Part shown: piece after piece, positions 1-9,700 of the stretch
Layout: every line of letters begins with the position of its first letter
Numbering within the stretch: position 1 is the stretch's first letter
Source: Vulcanimicrobiota bacterium
GTDB lineage: Bacteria > Vulcanimicrobiota > Vulcanimicrobiia > Vulcanimicrobiales > Vulcanimicrobiaceae
Reading direction: 5' to 3'
NCBI GenBank assembly: GCA_014305015.1
Contig: JACRUB010000004.1
Coordinates: 1-22,894 of the forward strand
Length of the DNA: 22,894 nt
Program-made: the position numbers and the translations under genes
Notes under the pieces: model-generated
Told to the model about the DNA's origin: nothing
Seen by the model: the letters and a program-made list of their open reading frames with translations, nothing else
The model's database searches: none

Positions 1-1131
1 TTTGCACCCTTTATGGACCGCTTCTTTACACCGGTCGGCAACCCGGCGATCTTACCGAAGCATTTACTCGAGGGACAAGAGATCAACCACGCAGCTTACA
101 ACGCGCTGCCGGTCGGCACGGGTCCGTTCAAGTATGTCCGGTGGGCGCGCCAAAACGAAGTCGTGATGGAGGCAAACGATGCGTATTGGGGTGGAAAGCC
201 CAAGCTGCGCCGGATTATTTTCAAAATCATACCGGACACGAACACCGTCGCCTCACAGATGCGAACGCACGAGCTCGATGCTTTTGTTCGCGTCCCGACG
301 AGCGGTTGGCAAGATGTGCGCACGACGCCCGATACGACTACGATCGGGTACGACACAAACTCGTACGGTCACATCGATTTCAACTTTGAGAATCCGGCCC
401 TTGCGGACGTGCGCGTGCGGCAGGCGCTCGCGCATGCAATCGATACGGAAACGCTTTGGAGAAAGGTCGATCACGAAGCGGGCCATCTCGACGCAACCAT
501 GATCAGTCACTTGAGTTGGGCCTACGATCCGCGCGCGCCTCGCTACGCCTTCGATTTCAAAGAAGCGGCTGCGTTGCTTGAGGCTGCCGGCTGGCATATG
601 GGATCCGACAACCTTCGGCACAAAGGGGCAGCGGTTTTGCACTTTACCTTTGCCGGTACGGTGGGAAATCCCGGACTTGATGCGCGCGTCGTCCTCATCG
701 AGAGTTGGTTCAAACAAATCGGCGTGGCTCTCGACTACAAGAAATATCCAACGAACCAAATGTTCGCCTCCTACGCAGCCGGCGGAATCATCGCGACGCG
801 CAAGTACGATCTGGCTTCATACGCATGGAGTCTCGGACCCGATCCGGATCCGACGAATCTTGTTGCGTGCTCAAAGATTTCGCCGAAAGGCCAGAATTAT
901 ATGGGCTACTGCAATCCCCGCGTTGATGCGCTCTTACAGGATGCCGCAACGCACTACGATCGAGACCGCCGCCGCAAAGATCTCATCGAAGTACAAGAAA
1001 TCATGGGCCGCGATGTTCCGTTTATCGTGCTCTCGCAGCGAACGGATCACATAACCTTTAATTCAGATTTCCATGGAATCGATCCCGGACCAACGATGAT
1101 CTTTTGGGATCCTCAAGAGATCTCTAACTGA
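1..1131 (+). CDS. Family 5 (peptide/oligopeptide) ABC transporter solute-binding protein, 5'-truncated
   Basis: Extracytoplasmic receptor that would deliver peptides or similar solutes to an ABC importer. The reading frame is open from base 1, so the signal peptide and first lobe lie outside the window; about 376 residues are visible. The visible part carries typical SBP_bac_5 features: a GTGPF motif in the stretch around LPVGTGPFKYVRW, then an AYWGGKP segment, then the lobe-closing region with VRQALAHAID. The carboxyl end (FIVLSQRTDHITFNSDFHG) is also typical of this family. The substrate cannot be told from the sequence. No permease or ATPase gene is visible, so any transporter operon would lie upstream. 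Its last 19 bases overlap the end of the convergent glycosyltransferase gene. Confidence 0.9.
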   Translation, partial: FAPFMDRFFTPVGNPAILPKHLLEGQEINHAAYNALPVGTGPFKYVRWARQNEVVMEANDAYWGGKPKLRRIIFKIIPDTNTVASQMRTHELDAFVRVPTSGWQDVRTTPDTTTIGYDTNSYGHIDFNFENPALADVRVRQALAHAIDTETLWRKVDHEAGHLDATMISHLSWAYDPRAPRYAFDFKEAAALLEAAGWHMGSDNLRHKGAAVLHFTFAGTVGNPGLDARVVLIESWFKQIGVALDYKKYPTNQMFASYAAGGIIATRKYDLASYAWSLGPDPDPTNLVACSKISPKGQNYMGYCNPRVDALLQDAATHYDRDRRRKDLIEVQEIMGRDVPFIVLSQRTDHITFNSDFHGIDPGPTMIFWDPQEISN

Positions 1132-2468
1132 TCGCGTTGTTGCGCAACGCTGATGCTCGCCCAGGCCAGCAGCGTGGTTCCAAAGAGCGTTAGCAGCCGC
1201 ATCGCCGCCCAAAACGGGTCGCGCGCAAATTGCCCCGTACGTTCCAGCTCGCCGTGCCAAATCTGCGCGACCGGTGCGCTCATCGCCGTAACCCCGTGCA
1301 TCGCGTCGGGCCAAACCGGCGCCTGATGGTGCTGCGCAAGTATTCCGGCGCCCAGCAAGAACAACAAGACACCGGATGGGAGAAGCAACCGGCGTGCCGG
1401 CTGTTCTGCGATGGCAAATAGGCCAAGCAAAAGCGCAATCGCTAGTAAGAATGATTGCAGCAAACCGTCCGGACGTTGTGCCAAGCCGAGCCAGTCGACT
1501 GCGCATAGCAATGTCCCGGTCACCGCGAGCGTCCACGTGCGATTCTCTGCGAGCAGTGCACAGAGGAGCCCGGCCAACAGCACTACGACAAAATCGTGTT
1601 CGTGAAAAAATGGAATTGCAAAGGGAAGAAGCGTGCAGAGAATTGCGAGCTTCCACAGCTGCTTCACGTACGGTAAGCGCAGCACCGCGAGTGCCAGGAT
1701 GGCTGCGGTAACGGTTGCCAGCGAGCCGATGAATTGAGCGGCGATGGCCGGTAAGCCGAAGCCGTAGCCGATGGCGGCCGGTGTGATTTGAATCAGCCCG
1801 AAGCGCTCGGCCTGTCCGTGCACGATTAGATCGCTAAAATAAGAAAGCAATCCGTGAAGCCCGCGCGCAGAGAGACTCAATGCAAGAAAGAAAACGACGG
1901 CGCCGAGTAGCGGCATCCATGTCCGGCGTTTTCCAATTTGTGAGAGCAACGCCACGGCAATGTTTGGCTGAACGGCACTGAAGAATGACCAGACGCAGCC
2001 GGCCAGCCCCGAACGATCGAACCATAGCGTAGCGCCGACGCACGCCGCGAATGAAAGGAGAGCCGCCTGTCCTAAGGCGAGATCGCTCGTGAATGGACCA
2101 AAGCCCACGAAGATGCACGCTCCGGCGAGCAACGCACCAATTGAAAGCGCGTTTGTGGAGCGCAGCGTTGCAACCAAGACCGCGACGGCGGATCCCAGAA
2201 GAATCGCACCCCACAAAACTGCGGCGACTGAAAATGGAAGCAGCGAGAAAAATGCCCAGACCGGCAAGAATGCGGGCGGTCCGACAAACGGCAGCAGCTC
2301 GCCACGCGCAGCCTGGACGCCGGGGATGGTCTGTTCGAATTTCCAAATAGCGGCTGAATATGGATCGCCGTGCGCGCTCCACGTTTGGCCCGCCGCGTAG
2401 TAGCTTTCGAAGTCGCGCATCAGCGGCCCGGGCGTGCTATGCGGCCGCGCAAGCGTTAGTGCAAGCAC
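1113..2468 (-). CDS. GT87-like (DUF2029) polytopic membrane glycosyltransferase
   Basis: Predicted GT-C fold membrane enzyme, likely using a polyprenyl-phosphate sugar donor to glycosylate a cell-envelope lipid or polymer. It is about 451 residues with roughly ten hydrophobic segments. Near the amino end is MRDFESYYAAGQTW followed by GDPY, which resembles the first-loop signature of the DUF2029/GT87 mannosyltransferase family; the Asp in RDFE is the likely catalytic residue. The family is inferred from this motif and topology only, and acceptor and sugar are unknown. The GTG start at 2468 is doubtful: the frame stays open upstream and encodes a hydrophobic stretch (ITLRAGALAASILSI), but no ATG, GTG or TTG is found there before a stop, and no Shine-Dalgarno sequence precedes the GTG. 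It lies just downstream of the unknown protein ending at 2510, probably in one transcript. Confidence 0.72.
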   Translation of the reverse strand: MLALTLARPHSTPGPLMRDFESYYAAGQTWSAHGDPYSAAIWKFEQTIPGVQAARGELLPFVGPPAFLPVWAFFSLLPFSVAAVLWGAILLGSAVAVLVATLRSTNALSIGALLAGACIFVGFGPFTSDLALGQAALLSFAACVGATLWFDRSGLAGCVWSFFSAVQPNIAVALLSQIGKRRTWMPLLGAVVFFLALSLSARGLHGLLSYFSDLIVHGQAERFGLIQITPAAIGYGFGLPAIAAQFIGSLATVTAAILALAVLRLPYVKQLWKLAILCTLLPFAIPFFHEHDFVVVLLAGLLCALLAENRTWTLAVTGTLLCAVDWLGLAQRPDGLLQSFLLAIALLLGLFAIAEQPARRLLLPSGVLLFLLGAGILAQHHQAPVWPDAMHGVTAMSAPVAQIWHGELERTGQFARDPFWAAMRLLTLFGTTLLAWASISVAQQRDQLEIS

Positions 2469-2509
2469 GATTGAAAGGATGCTTGCGGCAAGTGCTCCCG
2501 CTCGCAGTG

Positions 2510-3085
2510 TTATGTTCGCCGTTCTCCCGTTTGTGCATAAAGAGCGAGGCGCTCCACAAACCCTTTTGTGCCCATTGCGTACGCGACGCCGCCTTCGAAA
2601 CGGGCTTCAAACGAAGCGTCGTAAACGACCGGGCCTGGACCCCCGACCGCCGGCACGAACGTTTGCGGTATCGACGTTACGGGAATACCGAGGCGAATCT
2701 CACCGGGAACGAAGCGGAATGCGCCGAGCCGCCGAGGTTCGAGATCCGGCGTGCGATCGGTTTTCGGAACGTAGAGCTCGACCGCAATCAAGGCGTGGTC
2801 TTTGTAGAACGCACTCAAGAGTTGGCGCGATCCGTCTTCACCCGCGACCGCGTACGTGTGCCAGCCGCGCGTCGGATACGAAAAGCCCCACCCAAGGATC
2901 GCCACGACCATTGCTTGTGTCGTCTTCCCAATTTGAAACGCGCAGGTTTCGTTGAAAAGAATCACGGGCTTATCGAGAGGCGGCGGCGGGACGTTGGTTC
3001 TCGTGTACATCCTGTCGTACAAATTTGCGAGAATCTCGACCGCGCGCATCATCGCGAAATCCGGAGGCTCTTGCTTGCCGCTCAT
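2510..3085 (-). CDS. Uncharacterised protein coupled to the site-2 protease
   Basis: I do not recognise this 191-residue protein. It has no signal peptide and no convincing membrane segment. Visible features are an amino-terminal helical part (AMMRAVEILANLYDRMY), a PPPP run at residues 33-36 that could stall ribosomes without EF-P, one Cys in FNETCAF, and a predicted beta-rich remainder ending with FVERLALYAQ. The frame is open further upstream, but those residues would lie inside the protease gene and look like a shadow. The ATG at 3085 forms an ATGA overlap with the protease stop, the classic arrangement for translational coupling, so I chose that start. The coupling suggests it is co-produced with the protease as a partner or regulator, or is simply a cotranscribed gene. 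Function unknown. Confidence 0.8.
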   Translation of the reverse strand: MSGKQEPPDFAMMRAVEILANLYDRMYTRTNVPPPPLDKPVILFNETCAFQIGKTTQAMVVAILGWGFSYPTRGWHTYAVAGEDGSRQLLSAFYKDHALIAVELYVPKTDRTPDLEPRRLGAFRFVPGEIRLGIPVTSIPQTFVPAVGGPGPVVYDASFEARFEGGVAYAMGTKGFVERLALYAQTGERRT

Positions 3086-3951
3086 TGGGCGACTAGGTGG
3101 TGCGGGACGGGTACGCGCGTTGCGATCATCGCCGCGAGCAAGAAGCCCGCGAGCGCAAAATACGAAACGCCGATGAGGATGCGATGCGTGAGGCTCGTAT
3201 CGTAGTAGGCGGTGTTGAGTTGTCCTTTCCATGCCGCCCAGACTTGCGGCAAGCTCACAAGAATTAGGAGCCAGATCAGCGGATTGTAAATATGGAAGAC
3301 GAAAATCGCGACGACGAACAGCACCAGTCCCCCGACCCAGATGCGCGGAGAGATCGATCCGACGACGCGCCCGCCGTCGAGCGGCATGACGGGCGCGAGA
3401 TTAAAGAGATTCAAGAAAAACCCCAGGTATGCCGCTGCGTACCAGAATTGCTGACCCGTTGAGGCGCCGATAAAAGCGCACGCGACGGAACCCAGCGTTC
3501 CCATCACCGGCCCGGCCAGCGCGATAATCGATTCGTGAAAAGCAGAGGGCGGCGTGCCCTTCATCGTCACCAGCGCTCCCATTCCGGGAATAAAAAACGG
3601 CAGGCTGGACGGAACGCCGTAGAATTTCATCACGAAGTAGTGCCCGAATTCATGAACGGCAATCAGCACGACGAAAACGAGTGCAAACTTCCAGCCCCAA
3701 AAGAGTGCGTAGAACCAGATCGTAATCAAGAACGATCCCGAAAACGCGAGCAACTTGAAGCCGATGAGGAACCATTTGAAGTTGAGAAGCAGCAACAACA
3801 AGCCTTTGAATTTTGCAAACAGCAACCCTATGCCGACCGCGGCGCCGCCTGCGGTCTTGAGCGCGCTGCCTTCTGTGCGCTTCTCTTGCTCCTCGGGCGC
3901 TTGATACTCGTAGAGTTTGTCTTCCGGACGTTCGGCATCAAACCGTTTCAC
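3082..3951 (-). CDS. Site-2 protease family (M50) intramembrane zinc metalloprotease
   Basis: Membrane-embedded protease that would cut substrates within or near a membrane helix. It has 289 residues. The zinc-binding HEFGH is at residues 100-104, inside a hydrophobic segment, and the second M50 signature N-x-x-P-x-x-P-L-D-G-G-R is at residues 184-195, supplying the third zinc ligand (D192). The amino terminus (about 40 residues) is charged and probably cytosolic; several membrane helices follow. No PDZ domain is seen, so it is not a typical RseP; it fits the compact S2P/SpoIVFB-like group. The start is GTG at 3951; a purine-rich stretch (GAAGAAG) lies just upstream. It is transcribed away from the NADH dehydrogenase gene and its stop codon overlaps the start of the following unknown gene. 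Substrate unknown. Confidence 0.9.
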   Translation of the reverse strand: MKRFDAERPEDKLYEYQAPEEQEKRTEGSALKTAGGAAVGIGLLFAKFKGLLLLLLNFKWFLIGFKLLAFSGSFLITIWFYALFWGWKFALVFVVLIAVHEFGHYFVMKFYGVPSSLPFFIPGMGALVTMKGTPPSAFHESIIALAGPVMGTLGSVACAFIGASTGQQFWYAAAYLGFFLNLFNLAPVMPLDGGRVVGSISPRIWVGGLVLFVVAIFVFHIYNPLIWLLILVSLPQVWAAWKGQLNTAYYDTSLTHRILIGVSYFALAGFLLAAMIATRVPVPHHLVAQ

Positions 3952-4004
3952 GTGTGGCTTCTTCGCTAAAAGGACTCCCGAGCCCGTCCCGAACTACGAG
4001 ACCC

Positions 4005-5324
4005 GTGAAAGCGCGTATTCTGATCCTGGGCGGTGGATTCGCCGCCATCGCAACGGCACAGCGGCTCGAACGCTGCCTTCATCCCGGCGAAGCCGAGATC
4101 ATCATGATCAGTCGTGAGAATTTCTCGCTCTTTACGCCGATGCTTCCGGAAGTTTCCTCAGGTGAGATAGACGTGCGGCACGTCGTGACCCCGGTGCGTT
4201 CTCAACTGCGGCAGACGGAGTTTATTCTCGGCGAAGTGCGCAACATTGATTGCGAGCGGAAGATCGTGAAGTTCGTGCACACCCTGCGTGGAGATGAAGG
4301 GAGCGTCGCATACGACCATCTTGTGGTCGCCTTGGGATCGGTAATATCGACCTACGGTCTTCCCGGAATTGCCGAACGCGTTTTTGCACTGAAGACACTT
4401 GAAGATGCCGGCATATTGCGTAACCGCTTTATGTGGCTGTTGGAACTTGCAGATTCCACGCCGGACGACCAAGAGCGGCGGCGCCTCTTGACCATGGTCG
4501 TTATCGGCGGCGGCTTCACCGGGGTGGAAGCGACGGGTGAAATGGTCGAGCTGTTTTTCGACGTGCGAAAGTTCTTTCCGAACGTTCGCAAATCCGACAT
4601 TCGCATCGCGCTCATCGAAGGCGGTCCGGCCTTGCTTGCCGGGCTGCCGCCGAAAATGGGAGAGTACGCCTTGGCGAATCTGAAAAAACGCGGCGTTGAG
4701 GTCGTTCTCGGCGACGGGGTAAAATGCGCCGACGACGACGGCCTCGAGCTCGCTTCCGGACGGCGCATTGAAACGCGTACCATCGTCTGGAGTGCGGGTG
4801 TGCGCGTCTCTCCCATCGTGCAGCAGAGTGCGCTGCCGCATACGAAGCAGGGAGCGATCGCTGTGGTGCCCGACATGTCAGTAACTGGGTTCCCCGGCGT
4901 CTGGGCAATTGGTGACTGCGCAGCGATTCCTGATGGCAACGGTGGTTTCTATCCGCAGACGGCGCAGCACGCGATACGCGAAGGTCCGGTACTGGCAGAC
5001 AACATTCTGGCAGACTTGCGCGGCGGCAAAACGCAGGCGTTTAAGTACACGTCGCTCGGCATGATGGCATCGCTCGGTGGACGTAAGGCGGTAGCGGAGC
5101 TGCCAGGAAAACGCGTTCTTACGGGCTTTCCGGCATGGTTTCTGTGGCGGTCCTATTATCTTTCGCGACTTCCGGGCCTCGAGCGAAAGCTCCGGGTTGC
5201 CTTTGACTGGACGCTTGAACTGCTGTTCCCGCGCGACATTTCCGAGTTGCGCGTTTACTCGAGCCGGGCGCAATCCAGCGCCGCCGACGACGCCGGAATA
5301 CGGCCGCGCCCGGGGAATGAGTAG
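4005..5324 (+). CDS. ndh: Type II NADH dehydrogenase (NDH-2), FAD-dependent
   Basis: Single-subunit, non-proton-pumping NADH:quinone oxidoreductase of the respiratory chain, bound to the inner face of the membrane. About 439 residues. The first dinucleotide-binding motif (ILGGGFAAIATA) is at the amino end, the second (VVIGGGFTGVEATGE) about 160 residues on, followed by the WSAGV and VWAIGDCAAIP segments that contact FAD. The carboxyl end (amphipathic WFLWRSYYLSRLPG, then an LLFPRDISEL segment) matches the membrane-anchoring tail of NDH-2 enzymes. I chose the GTG at 4005 because family members begin right before the first beta strand. An upstream GTG at 3954 would leave only 2 bases to the divergent protease start. 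The next gene begins 2 bases after its stop, so the two are probably one operon. Confidence 0.9.
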   Translation: MKARILILGGGFAAIATAQRLERCLHPGEAEIIMISRENFSLFTPMLPEVSSGEIDVRHVVTPVRSQLRQTEFILGEVRNIDCERKIVKFVHTLRGDEGSVAYDHLVVALGSVISTYGLPGIAERVFALKTLEDAGILRNRFMWLLELADSTPDDQERRRLLTMVVIGGGFTGVEATGEMVELFFDVRKFFPNVRKSDIRIALIEGGPALLAGLPPKMGEYALANLKKRGVEVVLGDGVKCADDDGLELASGRRIETRTIVWSAGVRVSPIVQQSALPHTKQGAIAVVPDMSVTGFPGVWAIGDCAAIPDGNGGFYPQTAQHAIREGPVLADNILADLRGGKTQAFKYTSLGMMASLGGRKAVAELPGKRVLTGFPAWFLWRSYYLSRLPGLERKLRVAFDWTLELLFPRDISELRVYSSRAQSSAADDAGIRPRPGNE

Positions 5325-5326
5325 TT

Positions 5327-6724
5327 ATGGAACTTCGTGAGCCCATCGAACGGCTGATCCGCAATCCGCGCGAGTTTACGCAGCATCTGAATTTCCCCGA
5401 TCCCTCGCAGCTTCGTATTTACGACGAAACTCTGCGGGACGGCGAACAGATGCCGGGCGTCTGCTATACGCCCGATCAGAAATACGAGATTGCAAAACAT
5501 CTCGCGGATATCGGCGTGCACATTATCAGCGTCGGGTTCCCGGCAGCATCCGCGGGAGATCGTAAGACGCTGCAAATGGTGATGGAAGGCAAGCAGAAGG
5601 GCGATCTAGCAAACGTCGAGATCGTCGTCATGTGCCGTAGCAACCGCAAAGACATCGATGTTACGATTGAGGCCTTGCAAGAAGTCGGCATCTCGCCCTC
5701 CGAGGTGACGTTCTTTATTTTCACGAGTGGCAGCGATCTGCATCTCAAATATAAAATCGGCAAGACGCTGCTTCGTTTGGAAGCTAAAGACGAAAGCGAA
5801 TGGCTCGACCTTCCGCTCGAGTTCTACCGCAATGCGAACATCCACTTACAGTGCGATGCGATTCGGCATGCCCGCGAACGCGGCGTGACGATGATCGAAT
5901 TCGGGGCCGAAGATGGCAGCCGCGGCGACGTGAACTACTTCATTGAATATTTCAAGGCGGGGATCGCGGCTGGCGGCAACCGTCCGGCTTGGCCGGATAC
6001 GGTCGGATGCCTTACGCCGGAAGCAACGCGCTGGTACTGTACGCGTATCGTCAGTGCAATGCCGAAGGACGTTCCGCTGCTCAATCATTTCCACAACGAT
6101 TACGGCCTCGGCACAATCAACTGCATCACCGCCCTCGCGTGCGGCTTCCGCGTCTTTTCGGCAACCGCCAACGGGTACGGCGAGCGGGCCGGCAACGTGC
6201 CGCTGCACCAGGTGATGACGGCGCTCAATGTGCTTTATGGGATCGAAGTACCGGGCTTTAAATATCACAAATTGCGGGAGCTGGCCCGGTTTATGGAACG
6301 CATGAGCGGCGTCCCCATCCAGCAGCACGAGCCGATCATCGGCGAGAAAGTTTTTGCACACGAATCCGGGATTCACACGCACGCCATGCTCATCGACCGC
6401 CGTATGTATGAGGCCGTACCCGCCTCGCTAGTCGGAGGCGATATGTCTTTCGTGTATGGAAAACACTCAGGCGTCGCAATTGTCGAGGATGCGTTGCGCA
6501 AGCACGAGGCGCAGCTCGCCACCGCTGGCGTTTCCATCGACGCAGACCTCGTTACCCGTACCACCAACGAAATCAAACGGCTTCGCGAAGAGCGCGCGGA
6601 GAGTTCGAAGAGTGTCGAAACCATTGAAGTCTACGAGGAAGCGATGCGCCAGCTCTCCATTTCCGAAGAAGAAGTGGCGGAGATCGCAATTGCGCTTGGA
6701 AGGCCCGAAACGGTCGCAACCTAA
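5327..6724 (+). CDS. 2-isopropylmalate/homocitrate synthase-family acyl-CoA condensing enzyme
   Basis: DRE-TIM-type aldolase-like enzyme that condenses an acyl-CoA (usually acetyl-CoA) with a 2-oxo acid. 465 residues. Catalytic-barrel motifs are intact: DETLRDGEQ at residues 33-41, the metal-binding HFHND from residue 254, GYGERAGN at 283-290, and FAHESGIH at 343-350 in the following subdomain. It is shorter than typical leucine-regulated LeuA (over 500 residues) and I see no carboxyl-terminal LeuA dimer/allosteric domain; the protein ends in a helical segment. The 2-oxo acid cannot be assigned: isopropylmalate, homocitrate, citramalate or Re-citrate synthase remain possible. It starts 2 bases after the NADH dehydrogenase stop, with a purine-rich GGGGAATGAG as likely ribosome binding site. 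No leuB, leuC or leuD is nearby. Confidence 0.85.
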   Translation: MELREPIERLIRNPREFTQHLNFPDPSQLRIYDETLRDGEQMPGVCYTPDQKYEIAKHLADIGVHIISVGFPAASAGDRKTLQMVMEGKQKGDLANVEIVVMCRSNRKDIDVTIEALQEVGISPSEVTFFIFTSGSDLHLKYKIGKTLLRLEAKDESEWLDLPLEFYRNANIHLQCDAIRHARERGVTMIEFGAEDGSRGDVNYFIEYFKAGIAAGGNRPAWPDTVGCLTPEATRWYCTRIVSAMPKDVPLLNHFHNDYGLGTINCITALACGFRVFSATANGYGERAGNVPLHQVMTALNVLYGIEVPGFKYHKLRELARFMERMSGVPIQQHEPIIGEKVFAHESGIHTHAMLIDRRMYEAVPASLVGGDMSFVYGKHSGVAIVEDALRKHEAQLATAGVSIDADLVTRTTNEIKRLREERAESSKSVETIEVYEEAMRQLSISEEEVAEIAIALGRPETVAT

Positions 6725-6733
6725 CGGCGCGGT

Positions 6734-9700
6734 TTACGGCCCTATCGCACCAGGGACCGTAAGGCCTTTGAGTCCTGCGCTCTTAAGTGCAGTGCTCACG
6801 GGTGCCACAGAACTCAAATAGGTATTGTAGTTTTTGAGAGCTGCATGGTAACGGACATCCACCCGGTTGGCGAGCTGCGTGACGGCAGTTGTCAGAAACC
6901 CGGTGCTGATCTGAATATCTTCGCGAAGCTTTCCGGGTTCTTGTAAGCCGTCTTCGTCGTTTTGATAGTTCGCCGTTAGCTCATCGAAAAGTGTCTTGCG
7001 CGCCGCAAGACTATCGCCCAGCTGGGCGACGAGCGCTGTATTATCCTTAACCTTTGGATCGGCGAGTGCAGAATCAAGCTGTTTCTTGAGGTCGTCAAGC
7101 GTGTTGAGCATGGTGTTGACGTTCGAGTACTTATGCTCCCAGAGTGCGTTGAATTTGAACGCATCGACCAACTCTTTTTGCGTTAGCAACGTATGCGCAT
7201 CCGCCTTCACCTCAAAGCGTTCCGTTCGGGTGCTTCCGCCGAGCATCATCCGCACGCCGTAACGGCCGGGCGGAACAGCGGGACCTTCGTTTGGACCTTG
7301 GTAGCGCTCTTTTGCGGCACCTAGCCATTTGGTGGGACCATCGACCTGGAAATCCCAAACGTATTGGTTGATGCCGACTTTGTTCGTCACATAGGGCACG
7401 TCTTTGCCGGCCACCTTGTGCGTGCCCTTGATCGTGCGAATGACGTGATCGTTTGAACCGAGAATTTGAATGGTCGGCGAGGACTTGCCGGGTGTCTTCT
7501 GATAGAACGTGATCACCGCGCCCGTCGGCGGATTGTTGGCGGCGTACTCGGTGTAGATGCCTTCGTCGGTGTTGATTGTATTGTACTCATAGGCTGTGCG
7601 CGGGGCAAATAACATCGATCCCTGCGCGACCTCCCGCGCGATGGCTTGAACCGGCCGCATGTCGTCCATAACATAAATCGCGCGTCCGTGCGTTGCGACC
7701 ACGAGGTCGTTAAACTCCGGTTGGAAGCGAATGTCGTGAACGGAAACGGTCGGCATGTTGTTCCTGAAATCTTGCCAGTTGGCGCCACCGTCGAAGGAAA
7801 TCCAGATGCCGTTTTCCGTTCCGGCATATACGATATTGCGCTCGTGTAAGTCCGGGCGCACGGCGCGAACGTACTGATCTGCCGGCAGACCGCTGGTGAT
7901 AGACGTCCAGGTCTTGCCATAGTCATGCGTTACGAAGATGTACGGTTTGAAATCGCTACTCACGTGAACGTCGAAGTTCGCGTAGGCGGTGGCGGCGTCA
8001 AGCGGCGAGGGCGCAATCGTCTCAACGCGACCGTACTTGGGTGCGTCGGCCGGCGTGACGTTACTCCAGTGTTTGCCGCCGTCGCGGGTGAGTTGAACGA
8101 GCCCGTCGTCGGTGCCCGCCCAGATCTCGCCGCGTCGCACGGGCGAGCCTTCGATGTCCAAGAGATTGTCGGAGTACTCGGCACCACTGACGTCGTGCAC
8201 AAGGGGGCCGCCTGATGGCTGTTGGTGTGCTTTGTCGTTCAGCGTGAGATCTGGACTGATGACCGTCCAGTGGCGTCCCCGATCCGTCGTCTGGAAGACG
8301 ACATTTCCGCCGATCCATGCGATATGTCCGTCCCACGGTGCAAACGATATCGGTGATTCCCAATTGAACCGGTACTTACTCTTGGACGGATCGTAACCCT
8401 CGATGCCCTCTTGCAAGTAGGGTGCCGCGAAGATGAAGTCTTTCGTGACTTTGTTATAAACGACTAGCGCGCCGCCTTGCGAATCGGTCCAGATAAAATT
8501 CGGATCGATGGGATCGATGGCGGCAAACTCACCGTCGCCGCCGTTGACGCCATACCAGGACTGGTTTTTGATCCCGCTGTTATCCAACGAATTTGAGGGA
8601 CCGCACCACGCATTGTTGTCTTGCAAACCGCCGCAGATCGTATACGGATTCTCATGCACCGATACGCCGACGCGATAGACTTGGCCGATTGGAATGTTGC
8701 GTCCAAAGAACCAGTTCTGTCCGCCGTCAACCGTGCGCGCGATACCACCGTCTTCGCCGACGATGATCCGTGACGGATCGTTTGGGGCGATCCACATGGC
8801 GTGGTAATCGACGTGGACTTGCTGCGCGATGGTCTTGAGCGTCTTGCCGCCATCCGTCGACTTCGAAATCTGGAAAGCAATCGTGTACACTGTATCGGGA
8901 TTCTTCGGATCGACTTCGACGTGCGTGAAGTAAAACGGACGGCCGTCCACTTCCGAGCTCTTATTGACCATCGTCCAGTGCGCGCCGGCATCTTCGGAGC
9001 GGTACAATAAGCCGTCTTTGTTTTCGATAATTGCGTAAACCCGGTTGCCGTTGCTCGGAGCGACCGCGAGGCCGATCTTTCCGGTAATGCCGGCGGGCAA
9101 ACCGTTGCCCACCAGCCGGTTCCAGGTGCGGCCACCGTCTGTCGATTTGTAGAGGCCGTCGTCTTCGCCGCCGCTCGTGAAGGTCCACGGCTCGCGACGG
9201 AAGTGCCACATGCCCGCGTAGACGATGTTTGGATGTTGAACGTCCATTGCAAGATCTGACGCGCCCGAGGCCTGCGAAAGGTAAAGTGTCTTGCTCCAGG
9301 TCCGTCCGCCGTCTTCCGTGACGTAGACGCCGCGGTCTTGGCTATCCCCATAAATATTGCCGAGCACCCCGACGATGACACGATTCGGATTGCTCGGATC
9401 GATTAAGATTCGCGAGATGTGCTGCGCATTTTTCAGACCCATGTTGGTCCATTTTTCGCCGCCGTCGGTAGTCTTATACACCCCGTCGCCGTAGCTGACG
9501 TCTTGACGTGGATTGGATTCACCCGACCCCACCCAGACCGTTTTGTTGTCTTTGGGATCGATCGCAAGGGCGCCGATCGCCGAGACTTTCTCTTTCTCGA
9601 AGACCGCGTTCCAGGTCTCTCCGCTGTCCGTTGACTTCCAAACGCCGCCTCCGGCAGCCCCTAAATAGTAGAGGTTGGGGTCCGTCGCGGAGCCGGCTAC

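Noticed and set aside
2360..3205. 281-codon plus-strand open frame
   Set aside because: Antisense to the glycosyltransferase and the S2P-coupled gene; very rich in Arg and Cys with no motif. A shadow of GC-rich coding sequence.
3086..3232. Amino-terminal extension of the S2P-coupled protein
   Set aside because: Arg/His-rich translation inside the protease gene; the ATGA junction gives a better start.
8504..8523. Direct repeat GGATCGATGG inside the Asp-box gene
   Set aside because: Encodes the ordinary AIDPIDP segment of a propeller repeat; not a mobile or regulatory repeat.
8464..9381. 305-codon minus-strand open frame
   Set aside because: Lies in another frame inside the Asp-box protein, Ser/Arg/Thr-rich low-complexity translation. 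Shadow.
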